Of a stretch of 64,000 nt of DNA, positions 34,578-46,158 are shown piece after piece (position 1 is the first letter of the stretch; every line of letters begins with the position of its first letter). The stretch covers positions 2,418,001 through 2,482,000 of the forward strand of contig NZ_CP126267.1 of NCBI RefSeq assembly GCF_001864935.2, written 5' to 3'. The DNA comes from Curtobacterium sp. MCBA15_012 (GTDB taxonomy: Bacteria; Actinomycetota; Actinomycetes; Actinomycetales; Microbacteriaceae). The translations under genes were made by a program, and so were the position numbers. A model generated the notes under the pieces. That model was not told where the DNA came from. It worked only from the letters and a program-made list of their open reading frames with translations, and searched no databases.

Positions 34578-35869
34578 CGACCGGTCCCCCGGTCGATGAC
34601 CCCGTCGAACCCGGGCGGCGGCCAGGTGAACGACCCGGAGGAGCGCAGGCGCCCGCTGTCGGGCCCGGCGCCGACCGAGGCGTGCTCGCCCGCGGACGAG
34701 GACCGGGGCACGGTCATCATGACGCTCGTCCCCGACCCCGGCGACGACCAGACCTGGACGTCGCCGCCGACACGACCGATGCGCTCGCGGACCGAACCAC
34801 GGAGGCCCATGCGGTCGGCACCCGTCTCCTGCTCGTCGAAGCCGCGGCCGTCGTCGACCACCATGACGGTGCACGAGGAGCCGTCGTCGAACACGCTGAC
34901 CTCGGCGCTGTCGGTGCCGGCGTGCTTCCGGACGTTCGCGAGGCACTGCCCCACCGCGCGCAGCAGCGCGGTCGACGCGTCGCTCCCGAGGGAGCCCAGG
35001 ACACCGGCGTCCCCCGTGACGACGACGTCGAGCCCCTCGGCCCGGTGCTCGTCGACCATCGCCTCGAAGGCGCGCGACACGGCGTCCGGCTCGGGCTCCG
35101 CGTCGCTCGTGTCCGTGCCGAGCCACTGTCTGCCGGTCAGCATCGCGACGTCGGACTCGATCGTCCGTGCGAGCTGGGGGTCCATCGGACCCGAGGGTGC
35201 GAGGGCGATCGCGCCGAGGTGGTTCAGGACGGTGTCGTGCAGGATCGCGGCGGCCTCGGCCTCGACGCCCGCACGGTAGGCGGACACGTGTTCCTCGCGG
35301 GCCGAGCGGAGCAGTTCGGGCTGGACCCGCTCCGACCGGGCGGTGTTGCGGCTGGTGACGAGCACGAGGGCGACCACGAAGCCGAGGGTCACCCAGGCGA
35401 GCACGAGCGGCTGCGGCGGCGCACCGGCCTGCACGAGGGCGACGGACGTCGCGGTCCGACCGACGAGGAACCCGCCGACCGACCACAGCACGACCCGGCC
35501 CGGTACCGCGCCCGCTCCGCCGACGAGCACGAGCGGGATGACCGCGAGGGACAGCAGGTAGCCGACCACCCAGCCGGCCGGGACCTGGTCCTGGACGGCG
35601 GACGCGAACCACCACGTGCAGAGGCCGCCCACGACGAGGAAGGCCACCGCCGACCGCCAGGTGGCGAACTGCACGTGCACACCGACCATCACGAGCGTCG
35701 GCAGGAGCGCCAGGACGGCGCCCCCGACCCGGACCTGCGGGTCGGCGAGTCCCCAGAGCAGCAGCACGACCGCGGCTGCGACGACCGAGCCCACGGCGGC
35801 GGCGTGGAAGGCGCGCACGGTCGACCAGGCATTCACGCGGGGCGCGAGGTGCGTGGGGATGCCGAGCAC
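34574..35869 (-). CDS. Sensor histidine kinase (HisKA_3/HPK7-like)
   Basis: The 431-residue protein has about six to seven N-terminal membrane helices, then a dimerisation helix with AILHDTVLNHLGAIAL (His211 is the likely phosphorylation site) and an ATPase domain with N-box CLANVRKHAGT and G-box VDDGRGFD, GLRGSVRERI. The C-terminal 40 residues are Ser/Gly/Pro-rich. GTG 35869 has a GGAAGGA site 10 nt upstream; in-frame upstream codons have no support. It begins an operon of kinase, membrane protein, regulator and tdk, all with overlapping ends. Confidence 0.87.
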   Translation of the reverse strand: MLGIPTHLAPRVNAWSTVRAFHAAAVGSVVAAAVVLLLWGLADPQVRVGGAVLALLPTLVMVGVHVQFATWRSAVAFLVVGGLCTWWFASAVQDQVPAGWVVGYLLSLAVIPLVLVGGAGAVPGRVVLWSVGGFLVGRTATSVALVQAGAPPQPLVLAWVTLGFVVALVLVTSRNTARSERVQPELLRSAREEHVSAYRAGVEAEAAAILHDTVLNHLGAIALAPSGPMDPQLARTIESDVAMLTGRQWLGTDTSDAEPEPDAVSRAFEAMVDEHRAEGLDVVVTGDAGVLGSLGSDASTALLRAVGQCLANVRKHAGTDSAEVSVFDDGSSCTVMVVDDGRGFDEQETGADRMGLRGSVRERIGRVGGDVQVWSSPGSGTSVMMTVPRSSSAGEHASVGAGPDSGRLRSSGSFTWPPPGFDGVIDRGTGR

Positions 35870-36026
35870 GTGCGGTGGGTCCTTCCGGGAGACGTCTGAG
35901 CCGCCGGACCCGGCCACCGGGAGCGGTGGTCGTGTACCCCGAATCGAGCGCGGTGCGGCGACTCGCCCGATGGTACCGCCGATCGCTGACACGCGGTGTC
36001 CCCCGGACGCGGAACACGGACGTTCC

Positions 36027-37184
36027 TCAGAACAGGGTCGGGCCCGACGGAGCCGGCACGGCCGCAGCGCGACGGTCCCACCCCGGCTCGGCGCGCTTCA
36101 GCGGCGACGCCGACGGGCGGGACTGCTCCTCGGGCGACGCGGACGACACGCTCGGACGCAGCAGCGGCGCCGGACGCATCGTGTCCGGCCGGTCACGGAA
36201 CCCCATCGACCCGGTGGCGGGGTCGACCCGTCCGAGGTCGACCCCGTGCGCCCGCAGGATCGGCCGCACGCGCTCGGCGAGCCACCGTCGGTAGTCGGCC
36301 GGCGCGTACGTGTTGTCGAGGTACATCGAGCGGTAGCGCGCGACCAGGTCGGGCCTGGTCCGCTCGAGCCACGCGAACCACCACGGCTTCACACCCGGTC
36401 GCAGGTGCAGGGCCGAGTACATGACGCTCGTCGCGCCGGCCGCGGCGGCGCGACCCACGGCGTCGTCGAGGTGCGCGCGGGTGTCGGTGATGAACGGCAG
36501 GACGGGCATGAGGAACACGGCGCAGTCGAGACCGGCGTCACGGATCGCACGGACGGTCGCCAACCGCGCGGAGGTCGTCGGGGTCCCGGGCTCCACCTGC
36601 TGCTGGAGGTCGTCGTCGTAGACCGCGATCGACATCGCGAGGTCGACCGGGACGGAACGGGCGGCCTCGACCAGGAGCGGCAGGTCCCGGCGCAGCAGTG
36701 TGCCCTTGGTCAGGACGCTGAACGGCGTCCCGGACTCGGCCAGTGCCCGGATCACGCCCGGCATCAACCGGTACCGCCCCTCGGCGCGCTGGTACGGGTC
36801 GGTGTTCGTCCCGAGGGCGACGGGGTGGCGGTCCCAGCTCGGCCGGCGCAGCTCCCGACGCAGGACGTCGGCGACGTTGGTCTTCACGACGATCTGCTGG
36901 TCGAAGTCGGCGCCGCCGTCGAACTCGAGGTAGGTGTGCGTCGGCCGCGCGAAGCAGTAGACGCACGCGTGACTGCACCCGCGGTACGGGTTGATCGTCC
37001 ACCCGTAGGTCCCCGTGCCGTCGGCCGCCGGCACCCGGTTGAGGGCGCTCTTCGCGAGGACCTCGTGGAACGTCACGCCGGCGAACTCCGGCGTCGTGAC
37101 GCTCCGGACCAGTCCGCTGTTCGAGCCGAGGCCGGGCAGGGCGTCGTCCCGCTCGGCATCGATCGCCTGTCCACTCCACCGCAT
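36027..37184 (-). CDS. Rv2578c-family radical SAM protein
   Basis: The 385-residue protein binds a 4Fe-4S cluster through CSHACVYC (Cys70, Cys74, Cys77) within NPYRGCSHACVYCFAR, as in the Rv2578c and SplB-like families. GTNTDPYQRAEGRYRLMPGV and TKGTLLRRDLPLL are typical of the group. The last 50 residues are disordered. Relatives include DNA photoproduct-type and unknown repair enzymes. ATG 37184 lies 6 nt after a TCGAAT -10 and a perfect SOS box, so the gene is predicted to be leaderless and DNA-damage induced. Its reaction is unknown. Confidence 0.88.
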   Translation of the reverse strand: MRWSGQAIDAERDDALPGLGSNSGLVRSVTTPEFAGVTFHEVLAKSALNRVPAADGTGTYGWTINPYRGCSHACVYCFARPTHTYLEFDGGADFDQQIVVKTNVADVLRRELRRPSWDRHPVALGTNTDPYQRAEGRYRLMPGVIRALAESGTPFSVLTKGTLLRRDLPLLVEAARSVPVDLAMSIAVYDDDLQQQVEPGTPTTSARLATVRAIRDAGLDCAVFLMPVLPFITDTRAHLDDAVGRAAAAGATSVMYSALHLRPGVKPWWFAWLERTRPDLVARYRSMYLDNTYAPADYRRWLAERVRPILRAHGVDLGRVDPATGSMGFRDRPDTMRPAPLLRPSVSSASPEEQSRPSASPLKRAEPGWDRRAAAVPAPSGPTLF

Positions 37185-37190
37185 CGCGCC

Positions 37191-37219
37191 ATTCGAACAC
37201 ATGTTCGAACGTAGCGCAA
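37191..37219 (-). promoter_or_regulatory. SOS box within the promoter of the radical SAM gene
   Basis: The perfect LexA site TCGAAC-ACAT-GTTCGA occupies 37193-37208. On the minus strand TTGCGC (37219-37214) and TCGAAT (37196-37191), 17 nt apart, form the promoter; the SOS box covers the spacer and enters the -10. LexA would block polymerase directly. Confidence 0.85.
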
Positions 37220-37243
37220 CCGCGGTGGGCCGGGACGGGCCGG

Positions 37244-38731
37244 TCAGTGGTGCAGGCCGAGCACCTTCGCCGTGCGTTCGAGCGTCTCGTCGGCGAGCTG
37301 CGCGTCCGAGCCGAGGTCCTTGCCGTACGTCGGCACCATCTCGCGCACCGCGGGCTCCCACCCGGCCCAGCGGTCCGGGAAGCAGCGCTGCAGCATCGTC
37401 AACATGATCGGGACCGCGGTCGACGCGCCCGGGGACGCCCCGAGCAGCCCGGCGATCGACCCGTCGGCCGACGTGATGACCTCGGTGCCGAACTGCAGCA
37501 CCCCGCCCTTCTCACGGTCGGGCTTGATGACCTGGACCCGCTGTCCCGCGGTGATGCGGTGCCAGTTCTCGGGCTCGGCGGTGGGCATGAAGTCGCGCAG
37601 CGCGTCGAACTTCGTCTCCTTCGACGCGAGCAGCTGCCCGACCAGGTAGCGGACGAGGTCGAAGTTCGAGAACGCGACGCTGAGCATCGGCCGGAGGTTG
37701 TGCGGCCGGATCGAGCGGAACAGGTCGAGCACCGAGCCCTGCTTGAGGAACTTCGGGCTGAACCCGGCGTACGGGCCGAACATGAGCGACGCCGACCCGT
37801 CGACGATCCGCGTGTCGAGGTGCGGCACGGACATCGGCGGCGCACCCACGCTGGCCTTGCCGTAGACCTTCGCCGCGTGCTTCTGCACGACCTCCGGGTC
37901 GTCGGTGCGCAGGAACTCACCGGACACCGGGAAGCCGCCGTACCCGCGGATCTCCGGGATCCCGGACTTCTGGAGCAGGTGCAACGCCCCGCCGCCGGCG
38001 CCGACGAACACGAACTTCGCGGCGATCCGCTGCGTCGAGCGTCCGACCTCGTTCCGGACGTCGAGCGCCCAGCCCTCGGACACCTTCGACCGCGTGATCT
38101 TCCGGACCTGGTGCGAGGGCTCGAACTCGACGCCGGCGATCTCGAGCTCGTCGAACAGCTGACGCGTCAGCGACCCGAAGTCGACGTCCGAACCCGCCGC
38201 GGAGTACGTCGCCGCGATGGGCTGGTCCTTCTTGCGGCCGGGCACCAGTGCCGGCGCCCACTCGCGGATCTTCGCGGGGTCGTCGGAGTACTCGATGCCC
38301 GCGAAGAGCGGGTGGTCCTTGAGCGCCTCGTACCGCTTGCGCATGTACTCGACGTTCTCGGCACCCCACACGAAGGAGATGTGCGGCGTGGGGTTGATGA
38401 AGTTGCTCGGCTGCGGCAGCGCCCCGGTCTCGACGAGGTGCGCCCAGAACTGCCGGGAGACCTGGAACTGCTCGTTGACCGTGACGGCCTTCGCGATGTC
38501 GACGTGGCCGTCGGGCATCTCGGGCGTGTAGTTCAGCTCGCAGAGCGCGGAGTGCCCGGTCCCGGCGTTGTTCCACGGGTTCGAGGACTCCTGCGCGACC
38601 GACCCGAGCCGCTCGTACACGCGGATCTTCCACGTGGGTTCGAGGCGATGGATGATGGCGCCGAGCGTGGCGCTCATGATCCCTCCCCCGACCAGGACGA
38701 CGTCGATGGGGTCCACCTGCTTCACTGCCAC
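37244..38731 (-). CDS. mqo: Malate:quinone oxidoreductase
   Basis: The 495-residue FAD enzyme oxidises malate to oxaloacetate, passing electrons to quinone at the membrane. It begins VDPIDVVLVGGGIMSATLGA (FAD-binding) and has NPWNNAGTGHSALCELNYTP and the long KFVFVGAGGGALHLLQKSG segment typical of Mqo. Length is normal. A TAGGAT box (38743-38738) lies 6 nt before GTG 38731, predicting a leaderless message; a second GTG two codons later is possible. Confidence 0.95.
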   Translation of the reverse strand: MAVKQVDPIDVVLVGGGIMSATLGAIIHRLEPTWKIRVYERLGSVAQESSNPWNNAGTGHSALCELNYTPEMPDGHVDIAKAVTVNEQFQVSRQFWAHLVETGALPQPSNFINPTPHISFVWGAENVEYMRKRYEALKDHPLFAGIEYSDDPAKIREWAPALVPGRKKDQPIAATYSAAGSDVDFGSLTRQLFDELEIAGVEFEPSHQVRKITRSKVSEGWALDVRNEVGRSTQRIAAKFVFVGAGGGALHLLQKSGIPEIRGYGGFPVSGEFLRTDDPEVVQKHAAKVYGKASVGAPPMSVPHLDTRIVDGSASLMFGPYAGFSPKFLKQGSVLDLFRSIRPHNLRPMLSVAFSNFDLVRYLVGQLLASKETKFDALRDFMPTAEPENWHRITAGQRVQVIKPDREKGGVLQFGTEVITSADGSIAGLLGASPGASTAVPIMLTMLQRCFPDRWAGWEPAVREMVPTYGKDLGSDAQLADETLERTAKVLGLHH

Positions 38732-38775
38732 CCGTCGATCCTACCGTCGTGCGGCCGAGTGCGGGCCGACCACGG

Positions 38776-38823
38776 GACGGACGGGAGGCCCGTGGCGGAT
38801 CCGCCACGGGCCTCCCGTCCGTC
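38776..38823. terminator. Perfect 48-nt palindrome (GACGGGAGGC family)
   Basis: Twenty-four-nt arms are perfectly complementary around GGATCC; outer ends are GACGGACGGGAGGC and its complement, as in the 1824 copy but with a different centre. It lies 24 nt after the asd stop on the minus strand. A GGTCGCGTC motif follows at 38827. Confidence 0.72.
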
Positions 38824-38847
38824 TGCTGGTCGCGTCGGCGACCGCCG

Positions 38848-41215
<2,368 letters not shown>

Positions 41216-41348
41216 TGGTTGGTACTCCCGGGGACGAGGATCCGCGACTGTGACGCGGTTCGACAATGGTAGTGCGTGTTCCGCGGATGTTGCGTCGGAG
41301 CCCAGCCGGACGCAACGATCCTGCGTGGGCTGGCGTGGTCGGCGTCCG

Positions 41349-41948
41349 TCAGCCGCCGACGACGCGACGGCCCTCGAACGCGCGGCCGAGGGTGACCTCG
41401 TCGGCGTACTCGAGGTCGCCGCCCACCGGCAGGCCCGAGGCGAGCCGCGTGGTGCGGATCCCCATCGGGACGAGCAGGCGGCTCAGGTACGTGGCCGTCG
41501 CCTCGCCCTCGAGGTTCGGGTCGGTGGCGATGATGACCTCGTCGACGGTGCCGTCGGCCAGGCGGGTCATGAGCTGCTGGATGCGGAGGTCGTCGGGTCC
41601 CACGCCGTCGATCGGGCTGATCGCACCGCCGAGCACGTGGTACAGCCCGCGGAACTCACGGGTCCGTTCGATGGCCGCGACGTCCTTGGCTTCCTCGACG
41701 ACGCAGATGGTCGCCGGGTTCCGCCGCGGATCGCGGCAGATGCTGCAGCGCTCGGACTCCGTGACGTTGCCGCACACCTCGCAGAATCGGACCTTCTCCT
41801 TGACGTCAGCGAGGAGCTCCGCGAGCCGGCTCGGGTCGAAGGACTCGGTCTGCAGGATGTGGAAGGCGATCCGCTGCGCTGACTTCGGGCCGATGCCCGG
41901 GAGCCGGCCGAACTCGTCGATCAGGTCCTGGACGATCCCGTCGTACAT
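41349..41948 (-). CDS. recR: Recombination protein RecR
   Basis: The 199-residue protein acts with RecF and RecO in gap repair. It has the helix-hairpin-helix [15 protein letters not shown], a zinc finger with CEVCGNV and CSIC, and a TOPRIM domain with [12 protein letters not shown] and [13 protein letters not shown]. The ATG overlaps the dnaX stop by one base (TGATG), the classical dnaX-recR arrangement. Confidence 0.96.
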   Translation of the reverse strand: MYDGIVQDLIDEFGRLPGIGPKSAQRIAFHILQTESFDPSRLAELLADVKEKVRFCEVCGNVTESERCSICRDPRRNPATICVVEEAKDVAAIERTREFRGLYHVLGGAISPIDGVGPDDLRIQQLMTRLADGTVDEVIIATDPNLEGEATATYLSRLLVPMGIRTTRLASGLPVGGDLEYADEVTLGRAFEGRRVVGG

Positions 41949-44900
41949 CAGGCGCCTTCCTCGTGCAGGGCGGTCTCCTCGATGAACTGCGCACCGAGGA
42001 TCTCGCGGACGACTGCCTCACCGTAGCGGCCGGACACGGGTGTGCGGCGGACCTGGGGCGGAGCGGCCGGTGGGGTCCGGCGTGCAGCCGGGGCGGCGGA
42101 CGGCGTCGACGCGGGGGCTGCCCCGGACCTGGCAGGCGCGGGTCCACCGGCTCCACCGCGGGAGCCGCCGACGCCCGGGTCGGGGTACGGCGCCCCGTCG
42201 TCGTAGGGGTCGTCGTCGAGCGGGTAGTCGTCGACCGGGACGTCGGGCCCTGTGACCGGTGCGGTGGGTGCTGACGCTGCGGTCGGGGCGGAGCCGTTGC
42301 CGGCCGGTACGGCCGTCGACTGCTCGTCGCCCGCGCCCGCTGAGGTGGCCGGGGTCGTGGCCGCGGGGGCGTCCGCAGACGCGGAGCCGGAGGCCTGTGG
42401 CCGCTCGGCGTCGGGCGTTGCGGCCCCTGCGGCCGCTGCGGGGCGGCCCGCCTGCTGCCCGCCGAGTGAGGACGCCGGGCGCAGCTGTGCCGCGAGGGCG
42501 GCGTCGACGGCGGGGTCGGACACCGTCCGGACGGGGGCGACCGGTTCACCGGTGTCCGTCGTGCCGAACGGCGCGGACCAGCTCGGTTCGACGTGCTCCG
42601 GGACGGCACCCGAGGTCGGGTCGGTGGCGGGGATGGCGGCGACGACCCAGTCGGTGACGGGTCCCGAGGGAGCCGGGGTCGAGGAGGCAGCCGGGGTCGC
42701 TGACGGCGCCGGCGCCGAGCCGGACGGCTCGGGGGTCCCGGCGCTCCGGTCGGGCTGCGGCTGCGGCGACGGACGGGACTGCTCGGCCTGCCGGGACTGC
42801 CCGGCCGGACCGGACTGCCCGGCCGGACCGGACTGCCCGGCCGGACCGGACTGCTCGGCCGGACGGGACTGCTCGGCCTGACCGGACTGCTCGGCCTGCC
42901 GGGACTGCTCGGCCTGCCGGGACTGCTGCGTCGGCGCCTGCTGCTGCGTCGATGGGCGCTGTCCGGTCGTGGGCTGCTGCGCACCCGGCTGCGACTGCTC
43001 CGGTCGCTGCGACTGCGCGCCCTGCTGCCGGTCCTGCTGGCCGCCCGCCCCCTGCGGACCCGCACCCTGTTGGCCCGCACCCTGCCGACCCGCGCCCTGC
43101 GGGGCAGATCCCTGCGGTGCAGATCCCTGCGGCGCCGGTGCCTGCGGCGGTCGCCCGGCAGGCGGCTGTCCCTGCTGGCCGGGGCCCTTGGCGACGAACT
43201 TCACACGGAGCCCGAGCACGTCGAGGATCGCCGACCGCAGCAGTTCACTCACGCTCGTCGACGGGTCGCTCATCTCCTTGAAGGAGGCGACGTCCTGCTG
43301 GCTCGGGAACGTGAGGGTGAGCACGTCCTCGCGGAGGGCGGTCACCTGTGCGGTGACGACCACCGACCAGGCCGAACGCTTCGCGTGCTGGACGTGCTCG
43401 ACGACCTGCGGCCAGGCGTCACGCAGCTGCTGGAACCCGACTGCGGCGACCGGACGGACGACGGGCTCGTCGCCCACCGCGGTGCCCTGGCCGGTCGACG
43501 ACGGACTGACCTCGCCGGACGGTTCGTCACGACCGGGGCCCTGCGTGCCGGCACCGGGGGCGGCGGTCCGATCCCCGTCGTCCGCCTGACCGGGACCGGC
43601 CGCCGTGCGAGCGGATCCAGCGGGACGGTCGTCGGTCGACCCGTGCGTGGTGGGCGCTGCCTGGTTCGGCGCTGCCTTGTCCGGCGCTGCCTGGTCCGGC
43701 GCTGCCTGGCTCGGCACGCTCTGACTCGGCGTCCCCTGGTCCGCCGTGCCGGGGGTGACCGCTGCCCAGGAGGCGGCGGCATCGCGCGCTGCAGCCCCGG
43801 GGTCGGCCACACCGGCTCCACCGGACGCCCGACCCTGGTCGGCCTGCTGCGCCGGCGCGGCGGCGGACGGAGCGGTGGCACGAGCACCGCCGGCTGCCGG
43901 TGCACCCGACGACTGCGCGCCTGCGGCGGGAGCGGACTGCGTGGCGGTCGCGGGAGCGGACTGCGGCACCGCGCCGGTCCCCCGACCGGCGTCCGACGCC
44001 GGACGCGACCGGGCCCCGGCATCGGGAGCCGCGCCTCCGACCTGGTGCTCGGCGGGCTCGCCGACGCCCACCCGTCGCTCGAGCCGCTCGACCCGCGCGA
44101 GCGCGCCGCGCTGGGTGTCGTCGGCCTCGGGCACGAGCATCCGCGCCGTCATGAGCTCGAGGTGCAACCGCGGCGAGGTCGCACCGGTCATGTCCGTGAG
44201 GGCGCGGTTCGCGATGTCCGCCGACCGGGACAGTGCCGTGGCGCCGAACACGCCGGCCTGGCGGGTCATGGTGTCGAGTTCCTCGGGCGAGACCCCGCGC
44301 AGGACCGCTGCCGCGCTCTCGTTCGTCGCGGCGACGACGATGAGGTCGCGCAGGCGCTCGAGCAGGTCCTCGACGAAGCGCCGCGGGTCCTGCCCCGTCT
44401 GCACGACCCGGTCGATCGCGGCGAACGCCGAGGCGGGGTCGGCGACGGCGAGCGCGTCGACCACGTCGTCGAGGAGGGCCGCGTCGGTGTAGCCGAGGAG
44501 CGCGACCGCGCGCTCGTAGGCGATCGCGCCGTCTTCGCTGCCGGCCATCAGCTGGTCGAGCAGGGAGAGCGTGTCGCGGACCGATCCACCACCGGCGCGG
44601 ACGACGAGGGGCAGCACCCCAGGCGCGACGGAGACGGACTCGGTCGCGCAGAGCTGCTCGACGTACTCGAGCATGGTGGCCGGCGGGACGAGTCGGAACG
44701 GGTAGTGGTGGGTGCGGGACCGGATCGTGCCGATGACCTTCTCGGGCTCGGTCGTCGCGAAGATGAACTTGACGTGCTCCGGCGGCTCCTCGACGAGCTT
44801 GAGCAGCGCGTTGAAGCCCTGCGGCGTCACCATGTGCGCCTCGTCGAGGATGAAGATCTTGTAGCGGTCCCGCGCCGGGGCGAACACCGCACGGTCCCGC

Positions 44901-45223
44901 AGGTCGCGCGCGTCGTCGACGCCGTTGTGGCTCGCCGCGTCGATCTCGATCACGTCGAGCGACCCGCTCCCGCCACGGGCGAGCTCGACGCAGCTCGGGC
45001 AGACACCGCACGGGGTGTCCGTCGGGCCCTCGGCACAGTTCAGGCAGCGGGCGAGGATGCGCGCCGAGGTCGTCTTGCCGCACCCGCGCGGGCCGCTGAA
45101 CAGGTACGCGTGGTTCACGCGGTTCGTCCGGAGTGCGGTGCGCAGCGGGTCGGTGACCTGCGACTGCCCGATCAGCTCGGCGAAGTTCTCGGGCCGGTAA
45201 CGGCGATACAGGGCGGTGACCAC
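41948..45223 (-). CDS. dnaX: DNA polymerase III subunits gamma/tau with long repetitive tail
   Basis: The 1091-residue clamp-loader ATPase has Walker [10 protein letters not shown] (Lys50), a zinc module [19 protein letters not shown], and [10 protein letters not shown] plus [16 protein letters not shown]. Conserved domains end near residue 375. The remaining two-thirds are Ala/Pro/Gln/Gly-rich with tandem repeats, notably [12 protein letters not shown], [13 protein letters not shown] and AEQSRQ/AGQSGP units, interrupted by a conserved tau-like block around residues 580-690. This makes it longer than usual actinobacterial DnaX. A TACCCT box (45235-45230) 6 nt before GTG 45223 predicts a leaderless start. 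Confidence 0.95.
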   Translation of the reverse strand: MVTALYRRYRPENFAELIGQSQVTDPLRTALRTNRVNHAYLFSGPRGCGKTTSARILARCLNCAEGPTDTPCGVCPSCVELARGGSGSLDVIEIDAASHNGVDDARDLRDRAVFAPARDRYKIFILDEAHMVTPQGFNALLKLVEEPPEHVKFIFATTEPEKVIGTIRSRTHHYPFRLVPPATMLEYVEQLCATESVSVAPGVLPLVVRAGGGSVRDTLSLLDQLMAGSEDGAIAYERAVALLGYTDAALLDDVVDALAVADPASAFAAIDRVVQTGQDPRRFVEDLLERLRDLIVVAATNESAAAVLRGVSPEELDTMTRQAGVFGATALSRSADIANRALTDMTGATSPRLHLELMTARMLVPEADDTQRGALARVERLERRVGVGEPAEHQVGGAAPDAGARSRPASDAGRGTGAVPQSAPATATQSAPAAGAQSSGAPAAGGARATAPSAAAPAQQADQGRASGGAGVADPGAAARDAAASWAAVTPGTADQGTPSQSVPSQAAPDQAAPDKAAPNQAAPTTHGSTDDRPAGSARTAAGPGQADDGDRTAAPGAGTQGPGRDEPSGEVSPSSTGQGTAVGDEPVVRPVAAVGFQQLRDAWPQVVEHVQHAKRSAWSVVVTAQVTALREDVLTLTFPSQQDVASFKEMSDPSTSVSELLRSAILDVLGLRVKFVAKGPGQQGQPPAGRPPQAPAPQGSAPQGSAPQGAGRQGAGQQGAGPQGAGGQQDRQQGAQSQRPEQSQPGAQQPTTGQRPSTQQQAPTQQSRQAEQSRQAEQSGQAEQSRPAEQSGPAGQSGPAGQSGPAGQSRQAEQSRPSPQPQPDRSAGTPEPSGSAPAPSATPAASSTPAPSGPVTDWVVAAIPATDPTSGAVPEHVEPSWSAPFGTTDTGEPVAPVRTVSDPAVDAALAAQLRPASSLGGQQAGRPAAAAGAATPDAERPQASGSASADAPAATTPATSAGAGDEQSTAVPAGNGSAPTAASAPTAPVTGPDVPVDDYPLDDDPYDDGAPYPDPGVGGSRGGAGGPAPARSGAAPASTPSAAPAARRTPPAAPPQVRRTPVSGRYGEAVVREILGAQFIEETALHEEGA
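42778..43150 (-). repeat. Low-complexity repeats in the dnaX tail
   Basis: Two blocks of in-frame tandem repeats encode a Gln/Ala/Ser-rich (42778-42940) and a Gln/Gly/Ala-rich (43020-43150) linker. Units of 15-18 nt vary by single bases. A further Ala/Pro/Asp repeat lies at 43640-43730. Confidence 0.8.
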
Positions 45224-45297
45224 GCGACAAGGGTAGCCGGGACGGCCGACACCTCGACGCCGGATCCGACCGGCTGTGGACGGACCCCGGGAACGAA

Positions 45298-45391
45298 GAA
45301 GACTCCTCACGCACCCGCCAGAGCCCGGTTACCCTTGCTGCGTTTCCGCCCTGGGGGAGTTGGCCTGGATGGCGTCACGTGAGGAGCCTCC
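45298..45391 (-). ncRNA. ffs: Small signal recognition particle RNA (4.5S-like)
   Basis: The minus strand contains the SRP core GGAAACGCAGCAAGG and GGGTAACCGGGCTCTGG, paired with CCAACTCCCCCAGGG, and closing arms GGAGGCTCCTCAC/GTGAGGAGTC. The tetraloop-bearing helix 8 is intact. A TAGACT -10 (45400-45395) precedes it and a U-rich tail follows. It forms the SRP with Ffh for membrane targeting. It is located just upstream of dnaX, a common actinobacterial position. Confidence 0.93.
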
Positions 45392-45427
45392 GGAAGTCTA
45401 CCGGACGTCACGGGCAGTATCGAACGC

Positions 45428-46102
45428 ATGAAGATCGCCATCGCCGGAGGACACGGCCAGATCGCCCTGCTCCTCGCCCGACTCATCACCGACGCCGGCC
45501 ACGACGCACTCGCGATCGTCCGCAACCCGGCGCACGTCGCCGACGTCGAACAGCAGGGCGCGACCGCACTGGTGGCCGACCTGGAACAGCTCGACGACGA
45601 CGAGCTGGCCATCCGCCTGCGCGGTGTCGACGCCGTCGTGTTCGCCGCCGGCGCCGGCCCGAACAGCGGCGCCGAGCGCAAGGAGGCCGTCGACCGCGAC
45701 GCGGCGATCCTGCTCGCCGACGCCGCCGAGCGGCGGGGCATCGACCGCTACGTGATGATCTCCTCGATGGCGGCGGACACGTACGACCCGGAGCGTGCGG
45801 TCGTGCCGGCCCGCTCCGAGGACGACGTCTTCCAGGTCTACCTGCGCGCGAAGTCCGAGGCTGACGCGGACCTCCGGGCGCGCAACCTGCGCTGGACGAT
45901 CGTCCGGCCAGGTGCCCTGCTCGACACGCCACCGCAGGGCACGGTCAGGGTCGGCCGCACCGTGCCGCGCGGATCGATCCCCCGTGCCGACGTCGCGGCG
46001 GTCGTGCTGCACGCGCTCCTCGACGACACCGCGGTGGGCGTGCAGTTCGAGGTCACGAGCGGGGACGCCCCGATCGCGGCCGCCCTGCAGGCGATCAGCT
46101 GA
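45428..46102 (+). CDS. NAD(P)-binding SDR-like protein
   Basis: The 224-residue protein has an N-terminal dinucleotide-binding motif GGHGQIALLLA, DLEQLDDDELAIRLRGVDAVVFAAG, and a YLRAKSEADADLR segment where Tyr and Lys sit like an SDR pair. It matches the atypical SDR 5 (YwnB-like) group, which includes NmrA-like sensors and oxidoreductases. The substrate is unknown. A CAGTAT stretch 7 nt before ATG 45428 could serve as a -10 for a leaderless start, but it is off-consensus. It is divergent from ffs. Confidence 0.82.
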   Translation: MKIAIAGGHGQIALLLARLITDAGHDALAIVRNPAHVADVEQQGATALVADLEQLDDDELAIRLRGVDAVVFAAGAGPNSGAERKEAVDRDAAILLADAAERRGIDRYVMISSMAADTYDPERAVVPARSEDDVFQVYLRAKSEADADLRARNLRWTIVRPGALLDTPPQGTVRVGRTVPRGSIPRADVAAVVLHALLDDTAVGVQFEVTSGDAPIAAALQAIS

Positions 46103-46106
46103 CGCC

Positions 46107-46152
46107 GGTGACCGAGCAGCACACCCGACCCGGGGCGTGCTGCTCGGTCACC
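46107..46152. terminator. Bidirectional hairpin between SDR gene and ackA
   Basis: Sixteen-nt perfect arms (46107-46122, 46137-46152) with a 14-nt loop lie between two converging genes. The arm sequence GGTGACCGAGCAGCAC differs from the GACGGGAGGC family. Confidence 0.75.
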
Positions 46153-46158
46153 CCCGGT

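Noticed and set aside
41216..41266. TTG start for aspartokinase 17 codons upstream
   Set aside because: The TTG overlaps the predicted -10 box and the extension lacks family similarity; GTG 41215 has a ribosome binding site.
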